Shown here piece after piece: positions 43,082 through 51,445 of a stretch of DNA of 64,000 nucleotides. Under the pieces are notes generated by a model. That model was not told the DNA's origin. It ran no database searches and was given only the letters and a program-made list of their open reading frames with translations. Every line of letters starts with the position of its first letter. The stretch's first letter is position 1. A program made the position numbers and the translations under genes. Source of the stretch: Candidatus Methanoliparum thermophilum. Lineage in GTDB: Archaea > Halobacteriota > Methanoliparia > Methanoliparales > Methanoliparaceae. The stretch is taken from assembly GCA_004212075.1 (NCBI GenBank), contig RXIF01000004.1, positions 248,001 to 312,000 of the forward strand. Direction: 5' to 3'.

Positions 43082-45742
43082 TCAATCTTCTATTTGTGAT
43101 ATTTCTTTAACGTATGATACTCCGTTCTTTTTTTCAACTCTGTATATTGTATCTGCGATGTTCTCCAGTTCTTCCTGATGTGTTACTATTATAAGTTGTA
43201 CTACTGGAACATTTGAAGATATACTGGTCGAAAAATTACTCAGTATCTCTGCTAGCTCATTTATTCTTTCACCATCCAGATTGGTCGTCGGTTCGTCCAT
43301 AATTATAGTTGAGATTTTACTGGAAAGAACGTTTGCTATCGCCAACCTTATCGCTATCGCAACAGCTACTTTTTCACCGCCACTAATAGAAGCGATTGGT
43401 ACCTTGCCGCTCTGTTTCCATAATTCTATATCGAAATCCTCATTTATATCTATAGATTCTATATCGAGATTAAACCGATCAAGATAAGATAACGCAACCT
43501 CTGATATCAAAGGAGCTATCCTCTTTCTAATCACCTTCTGCATACCATCTCGTGAGAATGCATTTTTAATCTGTTCCAGATCCTGACAGAACGATTTAAT
43601 CTTATCTGCCTCTTTTACTTTCTCTTCAATCTTGCTTATCTGGTCATTCTTCTCATCTAAATCTTTAGTGTAAGTGTCTAACTGTTTTTCTAACTGTTTA
43701 ATCGACCCTTCCAGCTCAGATATCTCACTAGAGATCTCGTTATACGTCTTTTCTACTCTCTTAAACTCTTCATCAGAAAATGCTAACTTCTTTATCTCAT
43801 CTTCTATCGACTTTGATTTAACAATAAGATCTTCTTTCTCATCTTTATATCTCTGTAGTTCTTCTTTAATGGCAGGTATATCTTCTACCTTACTTGATAG
43901 TCTATCATACTCCTCTTTACTTTTTCTTAATCTTTTTAATTCTTCTTCCCCATCTTTTGGCTCATATCCAATGATACTTATAGTTGAAGAGATATCTGCT
44001 TCTATGTCCGTAATATTTTGGATCATAAGATCAATATCTGCTTTTACATCTTCTATATTCCGATATCTTAAAGACGTCTTTGCCGCATTATACCGATCAT
44101 AAAAATCTTTCAAGCATTCAATCTCCGAATCGACCTCTTTTAATCTCTCGTTTGTTTTTTCAATCTCGATTAGAACAGGTTTTAATATATCCTTATCCCT
44201 TTCAAGGTATTTTATTTCATTTTTTATCTCTTCAATCCTCTCTATCTCGATATTTTTTATCTCTTCCAGACTTCTGTTAATATCATCTCTTTGTATAATT
44301 AATCCGTCTTTTTTTCTTTTATAATCTTCTATATCGATAGATAAACGATCTCTTTCTATCTCAAGATCATTCTTTACTTTATCTCTCTCTTTATCTGTTT
44401 GAAACGGCCTTTTACATACTGGACAGGCTTCTTTATCTCCCAATATCTCTAAATATTCATTAATTTCGTGTAATCTACCTTTGATCTCCCCTTCTCTTGT
44501 TTTTATATAGTTAAGGCTTGATTCGATATCATCTAATATCTCTCTCAATTCTTTGATTTTTTCCTTTTTGCGTTCAATAGTCACAATAGGAAGAATACTA
44601 GCAGCTTTAGACTCTAAATTTATATTCTCTTTGATTTTATTCTCTAACTCTTTATTAAGATATTCGATCTTTGTATCAATCTCAGTAATTTTTTTATAAT
44701 CCTCGTTTAATCTATCTTTTTTAGATAATAATTCATTCTTGGACTTGTTTAATATCTCAAATTTATCATGAGCATCTTTCGTCTCATCAATTTCAGTTTT
44801 AAGCGATTTTATCTCTTTTAAATCTTTTTCAAGCCGTTCTTTATCACGAATTAGTTTTACATATCTTTCAACATATTCTATCTTCCAAATATCTTTTTCA
44901 AGCCTTTCTACATCTTTCTTTGCATTTTCTGCCTTGCTTAATTCTTTTTTCAATTTTTCGATCTGATCGTCTCTCTCATCCATCCTGATATTTAACTCTT
45001 TTAATGATGCATTCAGCTCTTGATATCGATCTCTATCTTGTTTTAAACTATCATATTTGTTTTTTATCACAACAAGCTCGTTTTTTTTATCCGATCTATC
45101 TTTTTTCATCCTTTCTCTCTCATCGCATCTCTCTTTAATTCTTTCTTCGATGCTTTTTATCTCTCTTGTTAGATCATCAAGTTTTACTTTGAAATTGTCA
45201 TATCTTCTAGATACATCATCAAAATAGCTAATTATCGATTTAATATTTTCCCACGATCGTTCAAGCTTATCCAATCCTACTAATCGTCCTATAAGATTTT
45301 TTCTCTCTTTAGGCTGATCATCAAGCAGTTTAGATATCTCACCTTGCCTGATAAATATGGAAGATATTGCTATATTCTTATCTAGTCCTGTTATCCTCCT
45401 AACTTCGGATGTTACCTCTTTATCCGTAGCGAGATGATTATCTCCTTTCAGCAAACGAGCATAATTTCCTTTTAAATCTCTTGTTCTTATCACCCTATAC
45501 TCCTGACCACTCTCCTGAAAGATCAGATCAACTTCAGTAGAGTTTTTTCCTATTCTTATGATATCCTTAACACTATCACCTCTTGGTTTTTCACCAAATA
45601 GTGAATAGAGAATAGCATCAATGATAGAAGTTTTACCAGCACCGTTAGGACCGACTATAACTGCCGTCTCGTAAGGATTAAAATTTAGCTCCGTATCTAC
45701 GTGAGAGATAAAATCTTTAATCTTAATCGATTTTATTATCAT
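43082..45742 (-). CDS. rad50: DNA double-strand break repair ATPase Rad50
   Basis: SMC-like ATPase that tethers and processes DNA ends with Mre11. Walker A is VGPNGAGKTSIIDAILYSLF near residue 32. Long coiled coils run on either side of the zinc hook CPVCKRPF near residue 440. The signature ISGGEKVAVAIAIRLA and Walker B IIMDEPTTNLD are near the C-terminus. The ATG at 45742 gives MIIKSIKIKDFISH, the standard start. The frame extends to 45808 inside mre11, but those residues are not family-like. It overlaps the mre11 end by 20 bp. Length about 886 residues. Confidence 0.95.
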   Translation of the reverse strand: MIIKSIKIKDFISHVDTELNFNPYETAVIVGPNGAGKTSIIDAILYSLFGEKPRGDSVKDIIRIGKNSTEVDLIFQESGQEYRVIRTRDLKGNYARLLKGDNHLATDKEVTSEVRRITGLDKNIAISSIFIRQGEISKLLDDQPKERKNLIGRLVGLDKLERSWENIKSIISYFDDVSRRYDNFKVKLDDLTREIKSIEERIKERCDERERMKKDRSDKKNELVVIKNKYDSLKQDRDRYQELNASLKELNIRMDERDDQIEKLKKELSKAENAKKDVERLEKDIWKIEYVERYVKLIRDKERLEKDLKEIKSLKTEIDETKDAHDKFEILNKSKNELLSKKDRLNEDYKKITEIDTKIEYLNKELENKIKENINLESKAASILPIVTIERKKEKIKELREILDDIESSLNYIKTREGEIKGRLHEINEYLEILGDKEACPVCKRPFQTDKERDKVKNDLEIERDRLSIDIEDYKRKKDGLIIQRDDINRSLEEIKNIEIERIEEIKNEIKYLERDKDILKPVLIEIEKTNERLKEVDSEIECLKDFYDRYNAAKTSLRYRNIEDVKADIDLMIQNITDIEADISSTISIIGYEPKDGEEELKRLRKSKEEYDRLSSKVEDIPAIKEELQRYKDEKEDLIVKSKSIEDEIKKLAFSDEEFKRVEKTYNEISSEISELEGSIKQLEKQLDTYTKDLDEKNDQISKIEEKVKEADKIKSFCQDLEQIKNAFSRDGMQKVIRKRIAPLISEVALSYLDRFNLDIESIDINEDFDIELWKQSGKVPIASISGGEKVAVAIAIRLAIANVLSSKISTIIMDEPTTNLDGERINELAEILSNFSTSISSNVPVVQLIIVTHQEELENIADTIYRVEKKNGVSYVKEISQIED

Positions 45743-46874
45743 TTTGAAAACCTTCGTTTTTAACCCCGTATCTTTTAGCAAGATAATCACGCGCCGTCCC
45801 TTTTGCATTATCTATGTCAATGTTATCGAGGTATAACTCGTTATAAAGGTCGTATGCCAAACCAGAAAGATAATTGTCCTTGAAATATTCGTCAAATATT
45901 TTTTTCATATCAAAGGATTTTTGGATCTCTACATTCTTATTCTCTTTAGCAGGTTCGTACCTACATTTATACCAGAATATCTTGTCTTTTAGCAATTCAT
46001 TTAAAGATTTCTCTATCTCTCTCCTATTGGCCAATCCATCGATTATATTTATATGGAGCAATGGTTTTTTATTATTGTAGATTGGTATCTCTTTCAATAC
46101 TTCCTTTACTCTTTCCAATCTATTATCCGTATCAATCTCATACTGAGCCCTTATATCTAAATCTACTGGGTAAATCTCTGTATCATCATCTGTAAGATCT
46201 ATAATATAGATACCTTTACCATTCTCTCTCCAAGGACTTATTTCAGATGTGGAACAGATATCGGTAGAACCGCTGTATGCCAACCAGCCGTTTCCAAACC
46301 GTTCCAAAGATCTTGAATGAATATGACCTAGTGCATAGTATCTAGCGGTTCTCGGCAAGTCGTCCTCGGTCAATTCATAGTTGAACGGAAGAAATTTTTT
46401 AATGCCTTGATGTGCCATGAATATAGATTTTTTATAACCTTTAGATATAGTATCAAACCTCTTTATCTCTTCTTTCAATACCTCGGTTGCAGCCCCCTTC
46501 ATATTGGATATTCCTGATATCAATACTCCATCTACCACCACTTTTTCTAACTTTCCAAATGCACCTAATACAGGTATATCAAAGACATTATGAGGGATCA
46601 TCGCTCTTCTCTTTGGTTTATCATGATCTCCCAATATGGTAAATATCTTTATCTTACCTTTTATCTTATCTAAAACGCTTTTAAGCGAGAATAACGCTTT
46701 TATTGGAGGAGTAGGAGAATGAAACAGATCACCTGAATGAAGTATTACATCCACCCGTTCTTCGATCGCTTTATCTATCGCTTGGTTTAATGAGTTATAA
46801 AAATCATCTTCTCTCTCGTAAAGATTATACTGTCTATATCCAAGATGAGTATCAGAGATATGTGCTATTCTCAT
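45723..46874 (-). CDS. mre11: DNA double-strand break repair nuclease Mre11
   Basis: Mn-dependent nuclease of the Mre11-Rad50 complex. Metal motifs are MRIAHISDTHLGYRQ, ILHSGDLFHS, LGDHDKP, FMAHQG and YALGHIHSRS. The 383 residues include a capping domain and a C-terminal Rad50-binding region. mre11 and rad50 overlap; no herA or nurA genes are next to them, unlike in many thermophilic archaea. Confidence 0.94.
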   Translation of the reverse strand: MRIAHISDTHLGYRQYNLYEREDDFYNSLNQAIDKAIEERVDVILHSGDLFHSPTPPIKALFSLKSVLDKIKGKIKIFTILGDHDKPKRRAMIPHNVFDIPVLGAFGKLEKVVVDGVLISGISNMKGAATEVLKEEIKRFDTISKGYKKSIFMAHQGIKKFLPFNYELTEDDLPRTARYYALGHIHSRSLERFGNGWLAYSGSTDICSTSEISPWRENGKGIYIIDLTDDDTEIYPVDLDIRAQYEIDTDNRLERVKEVLKEIPIYNNKKPLLHINIIDGLANRREIEKSLNELLKDKIFWYKCRYEPAKENKNVEIQKSFDMKKIFDEYFKDNYLSGLAYDLYNELYLDNIDIDNAKGTARDYLAKRYGVKNEGFQNDNKID

Positions 46875-46926
46875 TATTAAAACCTTTTTTAACAGTTTGA
46901 TATATAATCCTTTGGATATAACTATC

Positions 46927-48177
46927 TCATTTTAAATGGTTTGTAAGCGTTATCTGTTGACTATGGGATATCCTAGTTATCGATTTTATCCTATCATCAT
47001 CCTGTATTGCCCGTTCTACTGTATCCGTATCGACTGCTAACGATATATTTTTGGTTCTACCGTATCTTCCTTTGCTTATCAAGACGGTGTTGATTAATCC
47101 TATTATCTCAAGTTCGGATATTAGATCTGAAATTCGTCGATAGGTAAGCCTTTCTATCTGAACAAGACCGCATAGTCTTTCATATAACGAATAAACCTCG
47201 CTTGTAATTATGCCTCGTGTCTTGCATTTTTCAAGTAGAAGGATAGAATAGATCAATATTTTTGAATGGACAGGAAGGGTCTTTATAACTTCGGTCGTTC
47301 CATCTATTTCCAACTTTTCTTTACCTTTTCGAACATGTTCTTCGGTAATTTTAACATCATTATTCCTCTCAGCTATTTCTCCAGCCATTCTAAGTAAATT
47401 CAATGCTTTTCTTGCATCACCATGCTCTTGAGCAGCAAAAGCTGCACAAAGTGGGACGACCTCTTCTAACAATACTTCCTTATCAAATGCTATTTTTGCT
47501 CTATTATCCAATATGTCTCTTAATTGTTCTGCATTATAAGGTGGAAAGACTATCTCTTCATGTCCTAGAGAGCTTAACGTTCTGGAATCTAAATACTTGA
47601 TGAATTTTAAATCGTTTGATATACCTATAATAACAACTTTTGAATTGGTTAAATCTCCGTTAATTCTGGATAGATTATATAATAGATCATCTCCACCCTT
47701 TTTAACAAGTTTATCGATCTCATCCAGTCCTATTATCACGATCTGCTTTTTCTTCTCAATACATTCTATGAATTTGTTATACAATTTATCGGTAGGCCAT
47801 CCTGCCAATGGGACATTCTCTCCATAATAAGATAACAGGTTAGAGAGCACTCTATACTGTGTATCTACCATCTCACAATTAATATATAAAAATGATGGCG
47901 ATAGATCTTTTTTAATAGATAGAGAGTTTAATTCTTTACCAATATGTTTTACACATGCTGTTTTGCCAGTTCCTGGTTTACCAAATATAAAGATATTAGA
48001 AGGCACCTCCTGCCTTATTGTAGGTATAATTATGGATACAATATCCTCCAATTCTCTATCTCTATGAAGTAGATTTTCTGGTATATAGGCGTGGCTAAGC
48101 ACCTCTTTATTCTTAAATAATGACTTATTATACAGATATTTATTGAACATATCTTTAATAAACTCGTTACCCATCAA
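46927..48177 (-). CDS. orc1: Orc1/Cdc6 replication initiator
   Basis: AAA+ initiator that binds replication origins and loads MCM. Walker A is FIFGKPGTGKTACVKHIG (about residues 62-79), Walker B is IVIIGLDEIDKL, sensor 1 lies in VVIIGISNDLKFI, and the C-terminal winged helix starts near residue 330 (ILIYSILLLEKCKTRGIITS). The 416 residues match the family. The start has two adjacent ATG codons. The 143-bp upstream region to thi4 is too short and lacks recognisable origin boxes, so an adjacent origin is not supported. Confidence 0.93.
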   Translation of the reverse strand: MMGNEFIKDMFNKYLYNKSLFKNKEVLSHAYIPENLLHRDRELEDIVSIIIPTIRQEVPSNIFIFGKPGTGKTACVKHIGKELNSLSIKKDLSPSFLYINCEMVDTQYRVLSNLLSYYGENVPLAGWPTDKLYNKFIECIEKKKQIVIIGLDEIDKLVKKGGDDLLYNLSRINGDLTNSKVVIIGISNDLKFIKYLDSRTLSSLGHEEIVFPPYNAEQLRDILDNRAKIAFDKEVLLEEVVPLCAAFAAQEHGDARKALNLLRMAGEIAERNNDVKITEEHVRKGKEKLEIDGTTEVIKTLPVHSKILIYSILLLEKCKTRGIITSEVYSLYERLCGLVQIERLTYRRISDLISELEIIGLINTVLISKGRYGRTKNISLAVDTDTVERAIQDDDRIKSITRISHSQQITLTNHLK

Positions 48178-48275
48178 GATGCTCCTTTAATCCGGTTTTC
48201 GTATTTAAAAATAGAAAATGTAGGATAACGTATCTTACTTTTCAACATTAATAAAAATTACGAACAATATTTTTT

Positions 48276-48290
48276 TTAAAAGAAATATAT
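48276..48290 (+). promoter_or_regulatory. Probable TATA box for thi4
   Basis: GAAATATATAAATAG lies about 30-45 bp upstream of the thi4 start codons. The spacing predicts transcription starting close to 48312, giving a leaderless or very short leader mRNA. Confidence 0.45.
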
Positions 48291-48320
48291 AAATAGCCGT
48301 TTTATATTAATGTGGATAAT

Positions 48321-49112
48321 ATGATCGATGAGATAGATATTACTCGTACAATAATCGAAGGTTATGTAGAAGATTTTTTGAAAAATATTGATATAGATGT
48401 TGCTATTGCCGGTGCAGGACCATCTGGTATGGTGGCTGCATATTATTTGGCAAAAAACGGATACCACGTTGTAGTATTCGAGGGAAAATTAAGCATCGGC
48501 GGAGGAATGCTCGGTGGCGGAATGATGTTTTCAAAGATTGTTATTCAAGAAGAAGTTATACCAGTAATAGACGAATTTGGTATAAAATATACTAAACATA
48601 AAAATCTATATTTATTAGATGCATTAGAAACCGCATCATCGTTATGTTTATCGGCTATAAGATCTGGTGCTAAGATATTTAATCTGATAACTGTAGTAGA
48701 TGTCTTAATAAGAGATACCAAAATAGAAGGCTTAGTCCTAAATTGGAGTCCTATAGATATGATAAACCTGCATATAGATCCTTTATCAATTAGAGCAAAG
48801 ATGGTGATAGATGCTACAGGGCATACTGCAGATATAGCACGGATTATTGAGAAGAAGATAGGTAAGTGTCTTGCAACAGAAACAGGTGGTCTTATTGGTG
48901 AAAAAAGTATGTGGGCTGAAAAAGGGGAGAGAGAGATTATCGGCAATACAAAAGAGGTTTATCCTGGACTCGTCGTAACAGGCATGGCGGCAAACGCAGT
49001 CTTTGGTTCACCAAGAATGGGAGCAATATTTGGCGGGATGTTGTTATCAGGTAAAAAGGCTGCAGAAGTGGTGATAGATAAATTAAAAAGCGCAGAAAAT
49101 AGTTCGTTTTAG
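48321..49112 (+). CDS. thi4: Thi4-type thiazole synthase (sulfide-dependent form)
   Basis: Makes the adenylated thiazole moiety of thiamine from NAD, glycine and a sulfur source. The FAD-like dinucleotide fold is seen in VAIAGAGPSGMVAAYYLAKN, followed by IGGGMLGGGMMFSKIV. The position of the yeast sulfur-donating cysteine appears to be His (NLHIDPLSI), as in methanogen Thi4 proteins that use free sulfide. ATG 48321 matches family N-termini (MIDEIDITRTIIEGY); GTG 48312 is possible if leaderless. It complements thiC at 22 kb. Its stop overlaps the convergent trm5 stop by 4 bp. Confidence 0.9.
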   Translation: MIDEIDITRTIIEGYVEDFLKNIDIDVAIAGAGPSGMVAAYYLAKNGYHVVVFEGKLSIGGGMLGGGMMFSKIVIQEEVIPVIDEFGIKYTKHKNLYLLDALETASSLCLSAIRSGAKIFNLITVVDVLIRDTKIEGLVLNWSPIDMINLHIDPLSIRAKMVIDATGHTADIARIIEKKIGKCLATETGGLIGEKSMWAEKGEREIIGNTKEVYPGLVVTGMAANAVFGSPRMGAIFGGMLLSGKKAAEVVIDKLKSAENSSF

Positions 49113-50110
49113 ATTTTATTATTTACCTTTGATTCATCTCTATTTTTTGTTTTTTCGTTAGAGATACTGAACTCTATACATAGATGGTAACAATGAGGCG
49201 AATAAGATCTGACGATCCTTTTATTATGGATAAATATATCTCCAGCGATCTCTTCAATTTTTTTAATATGCTCTTTAAACAGATCTTCTTTATTATTCTC
49301 TTTACCAAAAGTATAAAAATAAACGATTCCATCTTTCTTGATCAAGTTTGTAGCTTTTTCTAAAAAATTGTAAGTATTGAACGGTAGATTCATTATAATA
49401 TGATCGGCAACATTATACTTGGATAAGACGGATCCTGAATCTCCTACTATTATATTTAAATTGCTTCCTATATTGTTCAATTTTTTATTCTCGATCAAAT
49501 ACTTTATAGCATAACGATTGCAATCTACTGCAACGACCGTACAATTTTTTTTTGCTGCTGGAATTGAGAAAGGGCCCACACCAGCAAACATGTCTATAAC
49601 AAAATCGTTGTTATTTATCTTTTCTATAACCCGTCTCCGTTCTGTAGACAATCTTGGATTAAAATATGCCTTTTCTATATCTAATTTGTATAGACAACCA
49701 TTCTCCTTATGTATCGTCTCAGTCCTCTTCTCTCCTGCTATATATTCGTATTCTCTCGTTCTAAATATGCCCTCTACAGATGATGCCTTCCTCAATACTA
49801 CTCTTATATTCTTCCTTTTAAGCAAAACTTCTGCCACTCTTTCAGCATCTTCCAAACCTAATGGGAGGATGGCAATATCTCCCACTATATCATACGGAAT
49901 ACGAGGAATATCAGATCTCTTTTCCTGTTCTTTAAAATCCATCTTAACAAACGTAAGACTGTTTTTGTAATCCATTATCGAGTGTTGAACTGGAAAATAG
50001 ATATAAAAATCGTCTTTTAAGATGGTAAGATCCTCTCTAATAAATTCTTTAATCTCTCTCCTCAATATTTCTGCTCTCTTTTTATTAACCTTTACCGCAA
50101 GACTCCTCAT
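49109..50110 (-). CDS. trm5: tRNA (guanine-37-N1)-methyltransferase Trm5
   Basis: Methylates G37 next to the anticodon, preventing frameshifting. The SAM-binding motif is VIDMFAGVGPFSIPAAKKN, the catalytic/substrate loop is HIIMNLPFNTYNFL, and the N-terminal D1/D2 regions include YDIVGDIAILPLG. The 333 residues match archaeal Trm5. It overlaps the upstream winged-helix gene by ATGA, so a local regulator and trm5 share one transcript. Confidence 0.92.
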   Translation of the reverse strand: MRSLAVKVNKKRAEILRREIKEFIREDLTILKDDFYIYFPVQHSIMDYKNSLTFVKMDFKEQEKRSDIPRIPYDIVGDIAILPLGLEDAERVAEVLLKRKNIRVVLRKASSVEGIFRTREYEYIAGEKRTETIHKENGCLYKLDIEKAYFNPRLSTERRRVIEKINNNDFVIDMFAGVGPFSIPAAKKNCTVVAVDCNRYAIKYLIENKKLNNIGSNLNIIVGDSGSVLSKYNVADHIIMNLPFNTYNFLEKATNLIKKDGIVYFYTFGKENNKEDLFKEHIKKIEEIAGDIFIHNKRIVRSYSPHCYHLCIEFSISNEKTKNRDESKVNNKI

Positions 50111-50577
50111 AATCTACAAAATCTTCTCTCTTTTTTATCTACTAATAAAAAAGTATCAGGTGCTGTAGAATTTATCTCTTTTTCACCTAGTATAACCCTA
50201 TATTCCCTGTTGTTTCTATCTCCACGCCACTCCAATATATTTTCTTTGCACATTCTCGATAGATACGTAGATACTGTACTCATCTTTATTTTATCGTTAT
50301 ACTCTTTGTCAAACCTCTCTTTAACCTCTTTGGATGTAAACCATCTATCCGAAAATTCAAAGACAACGAACCGTTTAAACCGGTCTATAAGCGAAGACTT
50401 AAAACGTGGCACCTCTTGATAAGAATAAGATGCATCACTGATTGAAGATGATGGCAATTTCAATCCTTCAATAAATAATCCTATCAATTTATAGATCTCA
50501 CTAAGATCTTTATCAGATGTAACCTCTATACACGATTTATTCCCATCTTCTTCAATCTCGATGCATATTTTTTTCAC
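50107..50577 (-). CDS. Winged-helix-type protein of unknown function
   Basis: A 156-residue protein starting at GTG 50577. Residues 60-130 resemble a winged helix (SDRWFTSKEVKERFDKEYND, then TVSTYLSRMCKENILEWRGD and NREYRVI). The N-terminal 55 residues and the C-terminal tail (DTFLLVDKKERRFCRL) are not recognised. Three phased palindromes lie 18-57 bp upstream, next to a TATA-like TTTATATTA near 50660, as expected for an autoregulated repressor. It overlaps trm5 by 4 bp. DNA binding is inferred from the fold and the upstream sites. Confidence 0.6.
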   Translation of the reverse strand: MKKICIEIEEDGNKSCIEVTSDKDLSEIYKLIGLFIEGLKLPSSSISDASYSYQEVPRFKSSLIDRFKRFVVFEFSDRWFTSKEVKERFDKEYNDKIKMSTVSTYLSRMCKENILEWRGDRNNREYRVILGEKEINSTAPDTFLLVDKKERRFCRL

Positions 50578-50594
50578 GGCATCCCATCCCTTTG

Positions 50595-50634
50595 TGTGAA
50601 TTTACAAGATGTGATCACAATCTGTGAATTCACA
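50595..50634. promoter_or_regulatory. Three operator-like palindromes spaced 14 bp apart
   Basis: TGTGAATTTACA (50595-50606), TGTGATCACA (50610-50619) and TGTGAATTCACA (50623-50634) share TGTGA/TCACA arms; the second and third are perfect palindromes. Their centres are exactly 14 bp apart. They lie just upstream of the GTG of the winged-helix gene and, judged from the TATA-like sequence near 50660, at the predicted transcription start. A related half-site, TGTGAATTGTG, lies near 50768-50778 on the minus strand. Confidence 0.65.
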
Positions 50635-50779
50635 AGTTAATCTTGAGTTTCTCATAATATAAATCTTTTGGTTTGTTCGGTATAAGATGCTATGTTGTAT
50701 AAGGATTAACACAATTTGATATCATCTACTAGATGTAATAAGCTTGATTAGCATTTTTTTATCTATACACAATTCACAT

Positions 50780-51316
50780 TTATCTATCCCAAACCATATA
50801 GTATTCCTCTTTTATATCGCTCAAAGTCAAATCCAGATATTTCTGAGTAGTAGCAAGATCAGAATGTCCCAGTATCTTCTGCAATGCTCTTAAATTACCC
50901 CCACGTTTTAAAAAATAAACGGCAAAAGAATGCCTGAACGTGTGCGGATGGATATTCTTATAGTCTAATCCGCTTTTTTTGGCATACATCTTGACTATCT
51001 GGAAGATCCTAACTCGTGTTATATTGAAGATGTAATCCGATCTCGTTTTTTTATCTATCAGATATTTTTTGATCCTGTTTAGTAGATCTTCAGTAATAGG
51101 GACGTATCTATCTTTGTTACCCTTGGACTGTTCTATCTTTATTATACTATCATCCCAAAAAATGTTCCTCTCTTTTAAAGAGCATACCTCGGATACACGT
51201 AGACCACATCGCCACATCAATAAGAGTATTAGATAATTTCGCTCGTTATTCTCTGCATGTTTAAGAATTGTTTCAACCTCGTTCTCATTTAAGTAAGATG
51301 GTAATCGGTATTTCAT
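50780..51316 (-). CDS. xerA: Short XerA-like tyrosine recombinase
   Basis: A 178-residue tyrosine recombinase consisting almost only of the catalytic domain. The first catalytic Arg is Arg40 in WRCGLRVSEVCSLKE. HPHTFRHSFAVYFL carries His-x-x-Arg, and LGHSDLATTQKYLDLT carries the second His and the nucleophilic Tyr. The N-terminal SAM-like core-binding domain, about 90-100 residues in the Pyrococcus XerA, is missing: the protein starts at LPSYLNENEVETIL, where the catalytic domain begins. A perfect dif-like 28-mer ends 1 bp before the start codon. This may be a chromosome-dimer resolution enzyme or a domesticated integrase. Confidence 0.85.
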   Translation of the reverse strand: MKYRLPSYLNENEVETILKHAENNERNYLILLLMWRCGLRVSEVCSLKERNIFWDDSIIKIEQSKGNKDRYVPITEDLLNRIKKYLIDKKTRSDYIFNITRVRIFQIVKMYAKKSGLDYKNIHPHTFRHSFAVYFLKRGGNLRALQKILGHSDLATTQKYLDLTLSDIKEEYYMVWDR

Positions 51317-51317
51317 A

Positions 51318-51345
51318 ATTTAACAAAATGTGTCTTTTGTTAAAT
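51318..51345. other. dif-like 28-bp recombination site
   Basis: Two perfect 11-bp inverted arms, ATTTAACAAAA (51318-51328) and TTTTGTTAAAT (51335-51345), flank a 6-bp centre TGTGTC. The 11-6-11 layout is that of Xer dif sites, and the right arm differs from the Escherichia coli XerD arm (TTATGTTAAAT) at one position. It sits 1 bp upstream of the xerA ATG and overlaps the likely TATA element (CTTATATTTAAC on the minus strand), so binding by XerA could also repress its own gene. Confidence 0.72.
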
Positions 51346-51445
51346 ATAAGCTTATTCATACATCACTAATAAACACATTCTACGATCAAGGTATTAAAAA
51401 TTATAGGATTAGTTGACTATCGAGCGTTATTTATGCTGATATGTA

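Noticed and set aside
48178-48320. Replication origin next to orc1
   Set aside because: The interval is short and has no repeated origin-recognition-box-like sequences or G-rich arms; it is explained by two divergent promoters.
50578-50779. CRP-type site regulated by a bacterial-like activator
   Set aside because: The TGTGA/TCACA arms resemble CRP half-sites, but their spacing differs from TGTGA-N6-TCACA and no CRP-family gene is visible; local autoregulation is simpler.
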